The notes below the pieces were generated by a model, which was given only the letters and a program-made list of their open reading frames with translations, searched no databases and was not told where the DNA came from. This document shows, in pieces, positions 1 through 6,918 of a stretch of DNA of 64,000 nt. The stretch comes from Flavobacterium glaciei (GTDB taxonomy: Bacteria > Bacteroidota > Bacteroidia > Flavobacteriales > Flavobacteriaceae), in contig NZ_QQBA01000014.1 in assembly GCF_003350545.1 (NCBI RefSeq), positions 26,127 through 90,126 on the forward strand. Direction: 5' to 3'. How positions within the stretch are numbered: the stretch's first letter is position 1; each line of letters opens with the position of its first letter. Made by a program: the position numbers and the translations under genes.

Positions 1-199
1 AAAAAGAAACAATGTTAATATGGCGATTCATATTGCACGCGAGGCCAGACAAATGTTAGGTGGAATGGGTATAACAGGAGAGTACTCTATAATGAGACAC
101 ATGATGAATCTTGAATCAGTAATTACTTATGAGGGAACACATGACATTCACTTGCTTATTACCGGAATGGATATCACTGGAATTCCAGCTTTTAAATAG
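1..199 (+). CDS. gcdH: Glutaryl-CoA dehydrogenase-like acyl-CoA dehydrogenase, C-terminal fragment
   Basis: The reading frame enters from the left edge (first full codon at base 2) and stops at TAG 197-199, so only the last 65 residues are visible. It ends with the helical C-terminal domain of the acyl-CoA dehydrogenase family. The segment [10 protein letters not shown] is followed by YEGTHDIH, where the Glu is the catalytic base position in glutaryl-CoA dehydrogenases. The end, ITGIPAFK, also resembles that subfamily. The enzyme would oxidise and decarboxylate glutaryl-CoA to crotonyl-CoA in lysine/tryptophan breakdown with FAD. The subfamily call rests on a short fragment; another acyl-CoA dehydrogenase is possible. 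A terminator follows at once. Confidence 0.8.
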   Translation, partial: KRNNVNMAIHIAREARQMLGGMGITGEYSIMRHMMNLESVITYEGTHDIHLLITGMDITGIPAFK

Positions 200-236
200 T
201 AGTCAACAACTATTAAAGTATTTATAAAATTGATTG

Positions 237-267
237 AAAAAGCTTCTTGGAAACAAGAAGCTTTTTT
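237..267 (+). terminator. Rho-independent terminator of the acyl-CoA dehydrogenase gene
   Basis: A 9-bp stem AGCTTCTTG/CAAGAAGCT (241-249 and 254-262) closes a GAAA loop. It is flanked by an A-run and a T-run that lengthen the stem. Confidence 0.85.
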
Positions 268-291
268 ACTTTTACATAAAAAATACCACTT

Positions 292-1074
292 ATGAATATT
301 GCTACTATCAACAATAGTATTCAGCCCCAAAAAGAACTATTGTTACAACATTCTTTATATAAAAAAGTAAGAACAATTGAGGACTTGCATTGTTTTCTAG
401 AAAATCATGTCTATGCCGTTTGGGATTTTATGTCTTTATTAAAAGCATTACAATCAAAATTAACGTGCACAACAACTCCTTGGTTCGCAACAGCAAATCC
501 TGAAACACGATATTTAATTAATGAAATCGTGTTAGCCGAAGAGTCTGATTTGACTTTAGATGGTAAACGCTCCAGTCATTATGAAATGTATATTGAAGCT
601 ATGGAAGCTTGCAAAGCAAACACAGATGGAATACATCAGTTTTTGAAAGAAGTAGATTCCTTGAAAAACATTTTTGTAGCTATTAAAACAAGCAATCTAC
701 ATCCTAATATCAAAGCTTTTTTAGATTTTACTTTCAGAGTTATTGACGAAGGGAAATCTCACGAAATTGCGGCTGCATTCACTTTTGGAAGAGAAGATTT
801 GATTCCAAGTATGTTCACTGAAATCTTGAGGAACTTTCAAGCAAACTTCCCTGAAACTGATTTGAGTAAACTGATATATTACTTTGAAAGACACATCGAA
901 CTGGATGCTGACGAGCACGGACCAATGGCGATGAAAATGATCACAGATCTTTGCGGAACAGATGCACAAAAATGGTCTGATGTAGAAGAAGTTTCGAAAT
1001 TAGCCTTAGAAAAACGCATTGGACTTTGGGATGCAATAGAAGAAACAATTATGATGAAAGTTGAATTAGCATAA
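292..1074 (+). CDS. DUF3050 family protein, haem-oxygenase-like fold
   Basis: 260 residues, ATG start, no signal peptide or membrane segment, so probably cytoplasmic. The N-terminal part (HCFLENHVYAVWDFMSLLKAL, given here only as positions 33-53) is the hallmark of DUF3050. The family has a mostly helical haem-oxygenase-like fold with several conserved His and Glu residues; further ones here include HYEMY near residue 96 and DEHGPMA near residue 206. No enzymatic activity is established for the family as far as I know. The gene stands alone between two terminators, which suggests its own transcription unit. Family call firm, function unknown. Confidence 0.85.
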   Translation: MNIATINNSIQPQKELLLQHSLYKKVRTIEDLHCFLENHVYAVWDFMSLLKALQSKLTCTTTPWFATANPETRYLINEIVLAEESDLTLDGKRSSHYEMYIEAMEACKANTDGIHQFLKEVDSLKNIFVAIKTSNLHPNIKAFLDFTFRVIDEGKSHEIAAAFTFGREDLIPSMFTEILRNFQANFPETDLSKLIYYFERHIELDADEHGPMAMKMITDLCGTDAQKWSDVEEVSKLALEKRIGLWDAIEETIMMKVELA

Positions 1075-1160
1075 ATGTATTCTTCTCAACAAAAGAACGT
1101 AACGCTTGCAATTAATTATCCCATTTCTAAATAAAAAAAATTCTTAAAATAAGTACCGAC

Positions 1161-1191
1161 AAAAAAAATAGCTTTACTAGCTATTTTTTTT
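1161..1191 (+). terminator. Terminator after the DUF3050 gene
   Basis: Inverted repeat AAAATAGCT/AGCTATTTT around a TTACT loop (stem core 1169-1173 and 1179-1183), ending in a run of T. It lies only 24 bp before the next start codon. Confidence 0.75.
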
Positions 1192-1214
1192 ATCTTTATT
1201 TCTAAATTAAATAA

Positions 1215-2111
1215 ATGTCTTCCCAAGAACGATTAACCAGAGCTTACAAAGAGGCACAACGAATACCTTTTGACAATCAATCAAAATTTATCCTTTTTAG
1301 TGACTGCCATCGAAGCGACAACAGCTTTGCTGATGATTTTGCAAGCAATCGAAATGTGTATTTTCATGCGTTGACTCAATATTACAATGATGGGTTTACA
1401 TATTGCGAATTAGGTGATGGAGATGAATTATGGGAGAACATCTTTTTTAAAACTATATTTGAAGCACACAAAAATGTGTATCTTTTGCTTAAGAAATTCC
1501 ACGATTCAAATCGATATCATAAGATTTGGGGCAATCATGAAATGACTTTTAGGGATAAAGATCATGTAGAAAAAACACTTACGACGTATACGAACACCCA
1601 AAACGACAGAGTCGAACCTTTGTTTACAGGTATTAAATGTCATGAAGCTATTGTATTAGTCCATAAAGAAACCAACCAAGAATTATTTTTGACCCATGGT
1701 CATCAAGCCGATTTTATGAATTACGTAGGTTGGAAAATCAACAGATTTATGGTACGTGTTTTATGGAAACCACTCCAGATTTGGGGAATATCCGACCCTA
1801 CAAGTCCCGCTAAAAATTATGTGGAACGTATAAAAATCGAATTACGCATAAAAAAATGGATTGAAAATAACAATCGAAAAATCACCATTGTTGGCCATAC
1901 GCATCGTCCAAGTTTTGCATTTCCAAATGAAAAATCAACCCCTTATTTTAATGACGGAAGCTGTGTACACCCCAGAAGCATTACCGGAATTGAAATTGTA
2001 AACGGAACCCTAACATTGATAAAATGGTTTATTGATACTAAGGAAAATGGAGTGCTTCAAGTTGTTAGAGAAGTACTTGAAGGACCAACAAATCTAAAGG
2101 ATTATAAATAA
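1215..2111 (+). CDS. Calcineurin-like metallophosphoesterase
   Basis: 298 residues with the ordered metal-binding motifs of the calcineurin-like family: FSDCH near residue 28 (D-x-H), LGDGDELWE near 67, WGNHEM near 104, THGHQADF near 160 and VGHTHRP near 224. These ligate two metal ions and support hydrolysis of phosphate esters. It resembles the LpxH/UDP-2,3-diacylglucosamine hydrolase-like group more than nucleotidases, but the substrate cannot be read from sequence. There is no signal peptide, so it probably acts in the cytoplasm. Transcribed alone, with a bidirectional terminator just after the stop. Confidence 0.85.
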   Translation: MSSQERLTRAYKEAQRIPFDNQSKFILFSDCHRSDNSFADDFASNRNVYFHALTQYYNDGFTYCELGDGDELWENIFFKTIFEAHKNVYLLLKKFHDSNRYHKIWGNHEMTFRDKDHVEKTLTTYTNTQNDRVEPLFTGIKCHEAIVLVHKETNQELFLTHGHQADFMNYVGWKINRFMVRVLWKPLQIWGISDPTSPAKNYVERIKIELRIKKWIENNNRKITIVGHTHRPSFAFPNEKSTPYFNDGSCVHPRSITGIEIVNGTLTLIKWFIDTKENGVLQVVREVLEGPTNLKDYK

Positions 2112-2113
2112 AA

Positions 2114-2142
2114 AAAACGTTTGCTATAACAAACGTTTTCTT
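2114..2142. terminator. Bidirectional terminator between convergent genes
   Basis: Perfect 10-bp stem AAAACGTTTG/CAAACGTTTT (2114-2123, 2130-2139) around CTATAA. A-rich on one side and T-rich on the other, it can serve both the phosphoesterase (+) and ferredoxin (-) genes. Confidence 0.9.
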
Positions 2143-2144
2143 AA

Positions 2145-2462
2145 TTAATTTTCTGGAGCCAACTCTAATTCTAATCCTTCTAACTCTTCAGTGATTGGGA
2201 TTTGACAGCCCAAACGACTGTTTGATTTTACGTAAAATGCTTCTGAAAGCATCGCTTCTTCATCATCTCCCATTTCTGGCAACGCTACGTCATTTAGAAC
2301 ATAACACTGACAAGAAGCACACATAGCCATTCCGCCACATGTTCCTTCTACTGGAAGTTCATAGGCTTTGCATAATTCCATGATATTCATGGCCATATCT
2401 GTAGGAGCCTGTAATTCATGTACTAGTCCTTCTCTATCTTTAATTTTTATTAATACGTCCAT
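2145..2462 (-). CDS. fdx: 2Fe-2S ferredoxin (adrenodoxin type)
   Basis: 105 residues. Four cysteines fit the 2Fe-2S pattern: Cys42-x5-Cys48-x2-Cys51 (within GTCGGMAMCASC) and Cys86 (SRLGCQI). The segment GDDEEAML between them is typical of adrenodoxin-like ferredoxins that take part in Fe-S cluster assembly or feed oxygenases. It is a small cytoplasmic electron carrier. It is last in a same-strand group mrp, nfu, fdx, all linked to Fe-S biology, although a 179-bp repeat-bearing gap separates it from nfu. The exact redox partner is unknown. Confidence 0.9.
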   Translation of the reverse strand: MDVLIKIKDREGLVHELQAPTDMAMNIMELCKAYELPVEGTCGGMAMCASCQCYVLNDVALPEMGDDEEAMLSEAFYVKSNSRLGCQIPITEELEGLELELAPEN

Positions 2463-2499
2463 AAATCAGCTAAGAGTTATAAGTTATGTGTTGTGTGTA

Positions 2500-2640
2500 T
2501 GCGTGAGGGATAGCAGCTAGCTACCGAAGTAGCGCGTATAGCCCGACCGTTTTAAGAAAAAAGGCAACTACCCAGTATATCGAGTAGCCTTTCTTCTTAA
2601 AAAGGGCACGCCCTACTGCGACTACGCTCAGGATGTCAAA
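2500..2640 (-). repeat. Structured intergenic repeat element
   Basis: Fills the gap between fdx and nfu. On the minus strand it carries the self-complementary GGGCGTGCCC (2604-2613), then a long hairpin with arms ending in AGAAAGGCTAC and GTAGTTGCC (about 2553-2600), then TCGGGCTATACGCGCTA and a perfect small hairpin GCTAC-CGAA-GTAGC (2520-2533). The right end has GACTACGCTCAGGATGTC, similar to the repeated unit at 50.7 kb. From memory such sequences recur between genes in Bacteroidota. The role is unknown. Confidence 0.6.
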
Positions 2641-2641
2641 T

Positions 2642-2881
2642 TTATAGTATATTTACGACAGTTTCTATTTGAGGAGCAAACTTTTTGATTGTGGTTTCCA
2701 CGCCGGCTCTTAATGTCATTTGGTTTACACTACAACTGGTGCAAGCTCCCTCAAGACGCACTTTTACGTGCTTGTCGTCCTCGATAGCAATCAGTGTGAT
2801 GTCACCACCGTCAGAATTCAAAAATGGTCTGATTTCTTCTAGTGCTTTTTGAACTTCTACTAATAATTCTTCTGATGTCAT
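2642..2881 (-). CDS. NifU C-terminal domain Fe-S scaffold protein (Nfu)
   Basis: 79 residues consisting only of the NifU C-terminal (Nfu) domain: IRPFLNSDGGDI near residues 17-28 and the CTSC motif with Cys47 and Cys50, which bind an Fe-S cluster between two subunits. Such proteins carry a 4Fe-4S cluster from the assembly machinery to target enzymes. It lies 68 bp downstream of mrp, whose ATPase product does a related cluster-carrier job, so the two probably form one transcription unit. There is no A-type N-terminal domain as in E. coli NfuA; this is the short form. Confidence 0.92.
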   Translation of the reverse strand: MTSEELLVEVQKALEEIRPFLNSDGGDITLIAIEDDKHVKVRLEGACTSCSVNQMTLRAGVETTIKKFAPQIETVVNIL

Positions 2882-2949
2882 TTTCTTTATTTAAAGATTG
2901 AAAGATTAGAAATTTGAAAGATTAAATATCAATTCAAACATTCTAATTT

Positions 2950-4077
2950 CTATTTTTTTACTGCGGAACAACCGGCCATCGTTGTGATTTTAACAGCCTC
3001 TGTCGCAGGTAGATTTTCGTTTCTGCTTACTACTTCTTGTACTACGTTTCTTGTGATTCCTTCGAAAACAGTTTCGATAATTGACCCTGTTTGCATCGCT
3101 GCAGGACGACCGTAATCTCCAGCTTCACGGATGGATTGAACGATTGGCACTTCGCCAAGGAATGATACGCCTAAGTCTTCTGCAAGATTTCTGGCTCCTT
3201 CTTTTCCAAAGATATAGTATTTATTTTCAGGTAACTCTTCCGGTGTAAAGTACGCCATGTTTTCTATAATTCCTAAAACAGGAACATTTATAGCTTCTGA
3301 CATGAACATAGATACTCCTTTTTTAGCATCGGCCAAAGCTACTGCTTGTGGAGTACTTACTATGACAACACCCGTGATTGGTAATGATTGCACGATTGAA
3401 AGGTGAATGTCTCCTGTTCCCGGAGGTAAATCAATCAACATAAAATCTAATTCTCCCCAATCAGCATCAAAAATCATTTGGTTCAACGCTTTAGAGGCCA
3501 TTGGACCTCTCCAGATTACTGCTTGACTTGGCGATGTAAAAAACCCTATCGAAAGAATTTTTACTTCGTAGCTTTCAACGGGTTTCATTTTTGATTTCCC
3601 ATCAACTGTTACAGAGATTGGTTTTTCACTTTCTACGTCAAACATTATTGGCATAGAAGGTCCATAAATATCTGCATCAAGGATTCCAACTGAGAAACCC
3701 ATTTTTGCTAGTGATACCGCTAAATTTGCAGTAACAGTAGATTTCCCAACTCCACCTTTTCCAGAAGCAACACCTATAATATTTTTTATTCCCGGTATGG
3801 ATTTTCCTTTGATTTCTGGTTTGTCCGCAACCTCAACTTTACTATTGATTTTAATTTTAGCATCCGGAGATACTAATTCAAGTATTGTTTTTTTAATATC
3901 TTCTTCAGCACGTTTTTTTATATGCATAGCTGGAGTGTGTAATACTAAATCTACTATAACTTCTTCGCCAAAAGTAATTACATTTGCTATCGCACCACTT
4001 TCAACCATATTTTTCCCTTCTCCAGCTATAGTAATTGTTTCTAAGGCTTTAAGAATTTCTTTTCTATCTAATTTCAT
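2950..4077 (-). CDS. mrp: Mrp/NBP35-type Fe-S carrier ATPase
   Basis: About 375 residues from the chosen ATG at 4077, which begins MKLDRKEILKAL; a longer frame to 4119 adds 14 residues unlike the family. An N-terminal DUF59/MIP18 domain (about 1-85) is followed by a deviant Walker A ASGKGGVGKST near residue 103 and the P-loop ATPase domain, with DLPPGTGD further on. Mrp proteins bind and deliver Fe-S clusters. Unusual: the place where many Mrp proteins have a CxxC reads MAYFTPEELP, and the only C-terminal Cys is in MAGCSAVKK. It leads the mrp-nfu group. Confidence 0.92.
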   Translation of the reverse strand: MKLDRKEILKALETITIAGEGKNMVESGAIANVITFGEEVIVDLVLHTPAMHIKKRAEEDIKKTILELVSPDAKIKINSKVEVADKPEIKGKSIPGIKNIIGVASGKGGVGKSTVTANLAVSLAKMGFSVGILDADIYGPSMPIMFDVESEKPISVTVDGKSKMKPVESYEVKILSIGFFTSPSQAVIWRGPMASKALNQMIFDADWGELDFMLIDLPPGTGDIHLSIVQSLPITGVVIVSTPQAVALADAKKGVSMFMSEAINVPVLGIIENMAYFTPEELPENKYYIFGKEGARNLAEDLGVSFLGEVPIVQSIREAGDYGRPAAMQTGSIIETVFEGITRNVVQEVVSRNENLPATEAVKITTMAGCSAVKK

Positions 4078-4147
4078 TTTTAGTTTACTTTTTTCAATTG
4101 GCATTTTATGCCAAAACATTATCTTTATTTAAACTGATTTCAGATTA

Positions 4148-4155
4148 CAAAGATA
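4148..4155 (-). promoter_or_regulatory. Candidate -7 box for mrp
   Basis: TATCTTTG on the minus strand matches the Bacteroidota -7 consensus TAnnTTTG, about 70 bp before the chosen mrp start. No clear -33 TTG was found at the right distance. Confidence 0.45.
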
Positions 4156-4279
4156 CTATGAAAAGTTCTTAATATAAAGAATTTGTATGGCATTTATTGA
4201 TGGAGAAATTGAGAATGACTATTCGAAAAAATATCGCTTTTTTAACATCAAAAAAACTCAATTATTGGGCTTTTATATA

Positions 4280-4609
4280 TTACTCGAGCGCAACTTCAGG
4301 TTGCCAAAAATGTTTTTCGAAATCTACAATTTGGTTGTCAACAACTTTTATATTTTCATTTTCTAATAGTTGTTGCATCAGGTTTGTTCCGTCAAAATGA
4401 AGTTTCCCTGTTAGCAATCCTTTACGATTGACAACACGATGTGCTGGAACATCTTCAAGATTATGAGAAGCATTCATTGCCCAACCTACCATTCTAGCAG
4501 AACGAGCTGTTCCTAAAGCCTTTGCAATCGCACCATAAGAAGTCACTTTTCCGTAAGGAATTTGTCTGGCGATGGCATACACTCTTTCGAAAAAATTGTC
4601 GTTTGACAT
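4280..4609 (-). CDS. Alkyltransferase-like (ATL) DNA repair protein
   Basis: 109 residues matching the DNA-binding domain of O6-alkylguanine-DNA alkyltransferases: IPYGKVTSYGAIA (17-29), SARMVGWAM (37-45) with the intercalating-Arg position, and VPAHRVV (54-60). In true alkyltransferases the last motif is PCHRV and its Cys accepts the alkyl group. Here it is Ala56, so the protein cannot be a methyltransferase. This is the defining mark of ATL proteins, which bind O6-alkylguanine and hand the lesion to nucleotide excision repair. It lacks the N-terminal Ada-like domain, as ATLs do. It is probably transcribed alone. Confidence 0.9.
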   Translation of the reverse strand: MSNDNFFERVYAIARQIPYGKVTSYGAIAKALGTARSARMVGWAMNASHNLEDVPAHRVVNRKGLLTGKLHFDGTNLMQQLLENENIKVVDNQIVDFEKHFWQPEVALE

Positions 4610-4661
4610 GGTTTTGTATCTGATAAAAAAAATGAAATCGAGATGGATTTTACTTAAAAAT

Positions 4662-5297
4662 CTACTTCAAATAATACCGTATGATATTTATAAGAGTGAT
4701 TAAAGAGATTAAGCCCGTAATACTTCCTATGATGGTATTCATGTTGCGCATGAAATAATCTGTCTTGTCCTGTATTTTCTGAAAGAAAGTAATATAAAAA
4801 TAAAACACTAAAAAAGACCCCAATACTACCCCTGAAACAAAAACAAAAACGTGACTCATTTCAAAATAAAACAAATTGTAAGAAGCTAATGTAACGCTTA
4901 CAAAAACATAGTATGGAATGGGGAAAAAGTTAAGGGCTGAGAGCAGCATTCCGAGAAAAAAACGAGTGGAAGTACTCTTTTTTTTAATTTTTTCTTTTTT
5001 CTTTTTTGGCTTTTTAGCAATCAACAAAAAATAAACTGTCAATGCTACAAATATCCCAAAACCCACTTCGCGCAGCAAAACAATTACATCCGGGCGCTCT
5101 TTGATAAACTGTGCAAACAATATTGCGAGCGCTGTTTGAAAGAAAATGACGATTACTGCACCCAGAACAAACCAGTAAGCACTTCTTTTTCCTTCCTTAA
5201 GATTCACTTTAGCAGCTGTCATATTGATTAATCCCGGAGGCGTAATCCCTATAAAGGCAGTAACAAAACCCAAAAGTAAAGAAGTGATTAAATTCAT
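4662..5297 (-). CDS. LysE family exporter, inner membrane
   Basis: 211 residues from ATG 5297; the two-residue longer frame would begin with TTG. Six hydrophobic stretches fit the LysE/RhtB fold, starting with LGFVTAFIGITPPGLINMTAA, where the GxxPPG segment is typical of the amino-acid exporter family. A strongly basic loop (KKPKKKKEKIKKK, about residues 95-107) is cytoplasmic by the positive-inside rule. Such proteins export amino acids or related small molecules; the substrate is unknown. It sits 46 bp downstream of trmB on the same strand. Confidence 0.82.
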   Translation of the reverse strand: MNLITSLLLGFVTAFIGITPPGLINMTAAKVNLKEGKRSAYWFVLGAVIVIFFQTALAILFAQFIKERPDVIVLLREVGFGIFVALTVYFLLIAKKPKKKKEKIKKKSTSTRFFLGMLLSALNFFPIPYYVFVSVTLASYNLFYFEMSHVFVFVSGVVLGSFLVFYFYITFFQKIQDKTDYFMRNMNTIIGSITGLISLITLINIIRYYLK

Positions 5298-5343
5298 AGG
5301 CAAAATACAATATCAAAAAAATAATTCTGTTTCAAATATAAGA

Positions 5344-6021
5344 CTATTCTTTGATTTTGAATCGAATATAGGTAATTGCTTTATTAATCTCCAAATATTG
5401 CTTTTCATAAAACGTCTGAAAGGCAGTCACTTCCTCTGGACTTCCCTCATTTACATATACATTATGATTGGCATACAATACCTCATGTCCTTCGCCATGC
5501 AACAACCCTAAAGTATATCCATGCATAAATTCACTGTCGGTTTTTAAGTTTACGACACCGTCCTTTTTGAGGATTTTTTTATACAATTGCAAAAACTCTG
5601 AATTAGTCATTCTATGTTTCGTGCGTTTGTATTTGATTTGAGGATCTGGAAAAGTAATCCAGATTTCATCTACTTCATTTTCAGCAAAAATGTGATTGAT
5701 TAATTCGATTTGAGTCCTGATAAAAGCTACATTGTGCAATCCAGTTTCAACAGCGGTTTTAGCTCCACGCCAAAAACGTGCTCCTTTAATATCTATTCCT
5801 ACGAAATTTTTATTTGGATATCTTTCGGCTAGACCTACTGAGTATTCTCCTTTTCCACAACCTAATTCAAGTACTAATGGATTTTCGTTTTTGAAGAATT
5901 CCGAATTCCATTTGCCTTTAAGCGGGAATAAATCTCCTACTACCTCTTCTCTCGTTGGTTGAAAAACGTTTGTGAATGTTTCGTTTTCTTTGAATCTTTT
6001 TAATTTATTTTTGCTTCCCAC
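5344..6021 (-). CDS. trmB: tRNA (guanine-N7-)-methyltransferase
   Basis: Methylates G46 in the tRNA variable loop using S-adenosylmethionine. The SAM-binding motif LELGCGKGEYS is near residue 51, followed by FVGIDIKG, and the TrmB signature FPDPQIKYKRTKHR lies near 125. I chose the GTG at 6021 (product starting MGSKNKLKRF, 225 aa) over a TTG at 6042, because that TTG is part of a TAATTTTG -7 box (6040-6047) and transcription should begin downstream of it. The same-strand LysE gene follows. Confidence 0.92.
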   Translation of the reverse strand: MGSKNKLKRFKENETFTNVFQPTREEVVGDLFPLKGKWNSEFFKNENPLVLELGCGKGEYSVGLAERYPNKNFVGIDIKGARFWRGAKTAVETGLHNVAFIRTQIELINHIFAENEVDEIWITFPDPQIKYKRTKHRMTNSEFLQLYKKILKKDGVVNLKTDSEFMHGYTLGLLHGEGHEVLYANHNVYVNEGSPEEVTAFQTFYEKQYLEINKAITYIRFKIKE

Positions 6022-6039
6022 TTTTTCAGAATATTTCGG

Positions 6040-6047
6040 CAAAATTA
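6040..6047 (-). promoter_or_regulatory. Candidate -7 box for trmB
   Basis: TAATTTTG on the minus strand fits TAnnTTTG. A TTC, one base off the -33 TTG, lies 17 bp upstream. It overlaps the upstream TTG in frame with trmB and so argues for the GTG start at 6021. Confidence 0.5.
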
Positions 6048-6344
6048 AGGAAATATATAAGACCGAACAGCCTACAGACGAAAAAATGAAAAAACGTTTT
6101 GAAAATTAGGCCAATTAAAAATATTCCAAGTCACAACAGTGCTGTTAATTCACTTTATATCTTTGAAAATATTCTTAATCTTAAATTAATAATCTTGTCA
6201 TCAGAAAATATGTTTTTAAAAGCAATTTTATAATTTGGCAAAGAGACCCTCACTGTTTCCCGTAACAAAAATGAAATGCAAGAGGCTAAGATAGCTCCAC
6301 AAAAAAATGCATAAATCTGGTTATCATTTAATTTTTAACTAATA
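6048..6344. other. Intergenic region without a recognisable gene
   Basis: About 300 AT-rich bases between trmB and the next terminator. One TATCTTTG (plus strand, near 6158) resembles a -7 box, but no open frame follows. A small RNA cannot be excluded; nothing else is seen. Confidence 0.4.
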
Positions 6345-6371
6345 AAAAACCTCTGCAAATACAGAGGTCGT
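6345..6371 (-). terminator. Terminator of the NTF2-like lipoprotein gene
   Basis: Stem ACCTCTG/CAGAGGT (6349-6355, 6362-6368). On the minus strand it is followed by TTTTTTATT. Confidence 0.85.
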
Positions 6372-6395
6372 TTAGGCAAAAAATGTTGTTTCTAT

Positions 6396-6905
6396 TTATT
6401 TTTTCGATTGTAATGTTTGTATCATCGCGTCTTCCAGTGCCGATTTCACTTTTATGACTTCATCCGAATTTTCATTTGGAATCGTCATCGACAACACGTA
6501 ATGTTTTATTTTCCACTCCTTACCTATTTTTACTAAAACACCTGAACCACGACAAATTTTCATTTGGGTATTCAACAATTCGTCAAACCAAGCTGTTTTT
6601 CCTGTTGCATCAACAAAAATATGGCGTTCTAACGCAGTAAAACTCCACGCTTTTCCTTTGTCAAAATGTGGCTTTGCATACGCCTGAAAAGCTTTTTTAT
6701 TCCAATTTTCAGTCGCATCAGTACCAATAAAAACAGCATCATCAGCCATTAAAGCAAAATAATCCTCATAATTAGCTGTTGCTGCAGCTTTTTGCCAAGA
6801 ATCTAACGTTACATTGATATTTGCTTCTGCAATTGATTGATTCTCCATCACGCTTTTGCAACCAGATAAAGTAAGAACGATAAGAACAGCCAGTATTTTT
6901 TTCAT
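6396..6905 (-). CDS. Lipoprotein with NTF2/SnoaL-like domain
   Basis: About 169 residues from ATG 6905, giving MKKILAVLIVLTLSGC, a lipoprotein signal with lipobox LSGC. A start at 6926 that overlaps the preceding stop is also possible. The mature part looks like a DUF4440/SnoaL (NTF2-fold) domain: a helix with NVTLDSWQKAAATANY, then YFALMADDAVFIGTDATENW and later strands ending GVLVKIGKEWKIKHYVLS. Such domains bind small ligands or act as isomerases; no activity can be assigned. It is placed directly after the AsmA-like gene, probably in one operon at the cell envelope. Confidence 0.8.
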   Translation of the reverse strand: MKKILAVLIVLTLSGCKSVMENQSIAEANINVTLDSWQKAAATANYEDYFALMADDAVFIGTDATENWNKKAFQAYAKPHFDKGKAWSFTALERHIFVDATGKTAWFDELLNTQMKICRGSGVLVKIGKEWKIKHYVLSMTIPNENSDEVIKVKSALEDAMIQTLQSKK

Positions 6906-6918
6906 GTTATTTAGGTAT

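Noticed and set aside
4077..4119. Longer Mrp start at 4119
   Set aside because: The 14 extra residues do not fit the family, whose start is MKLDRKEIL.
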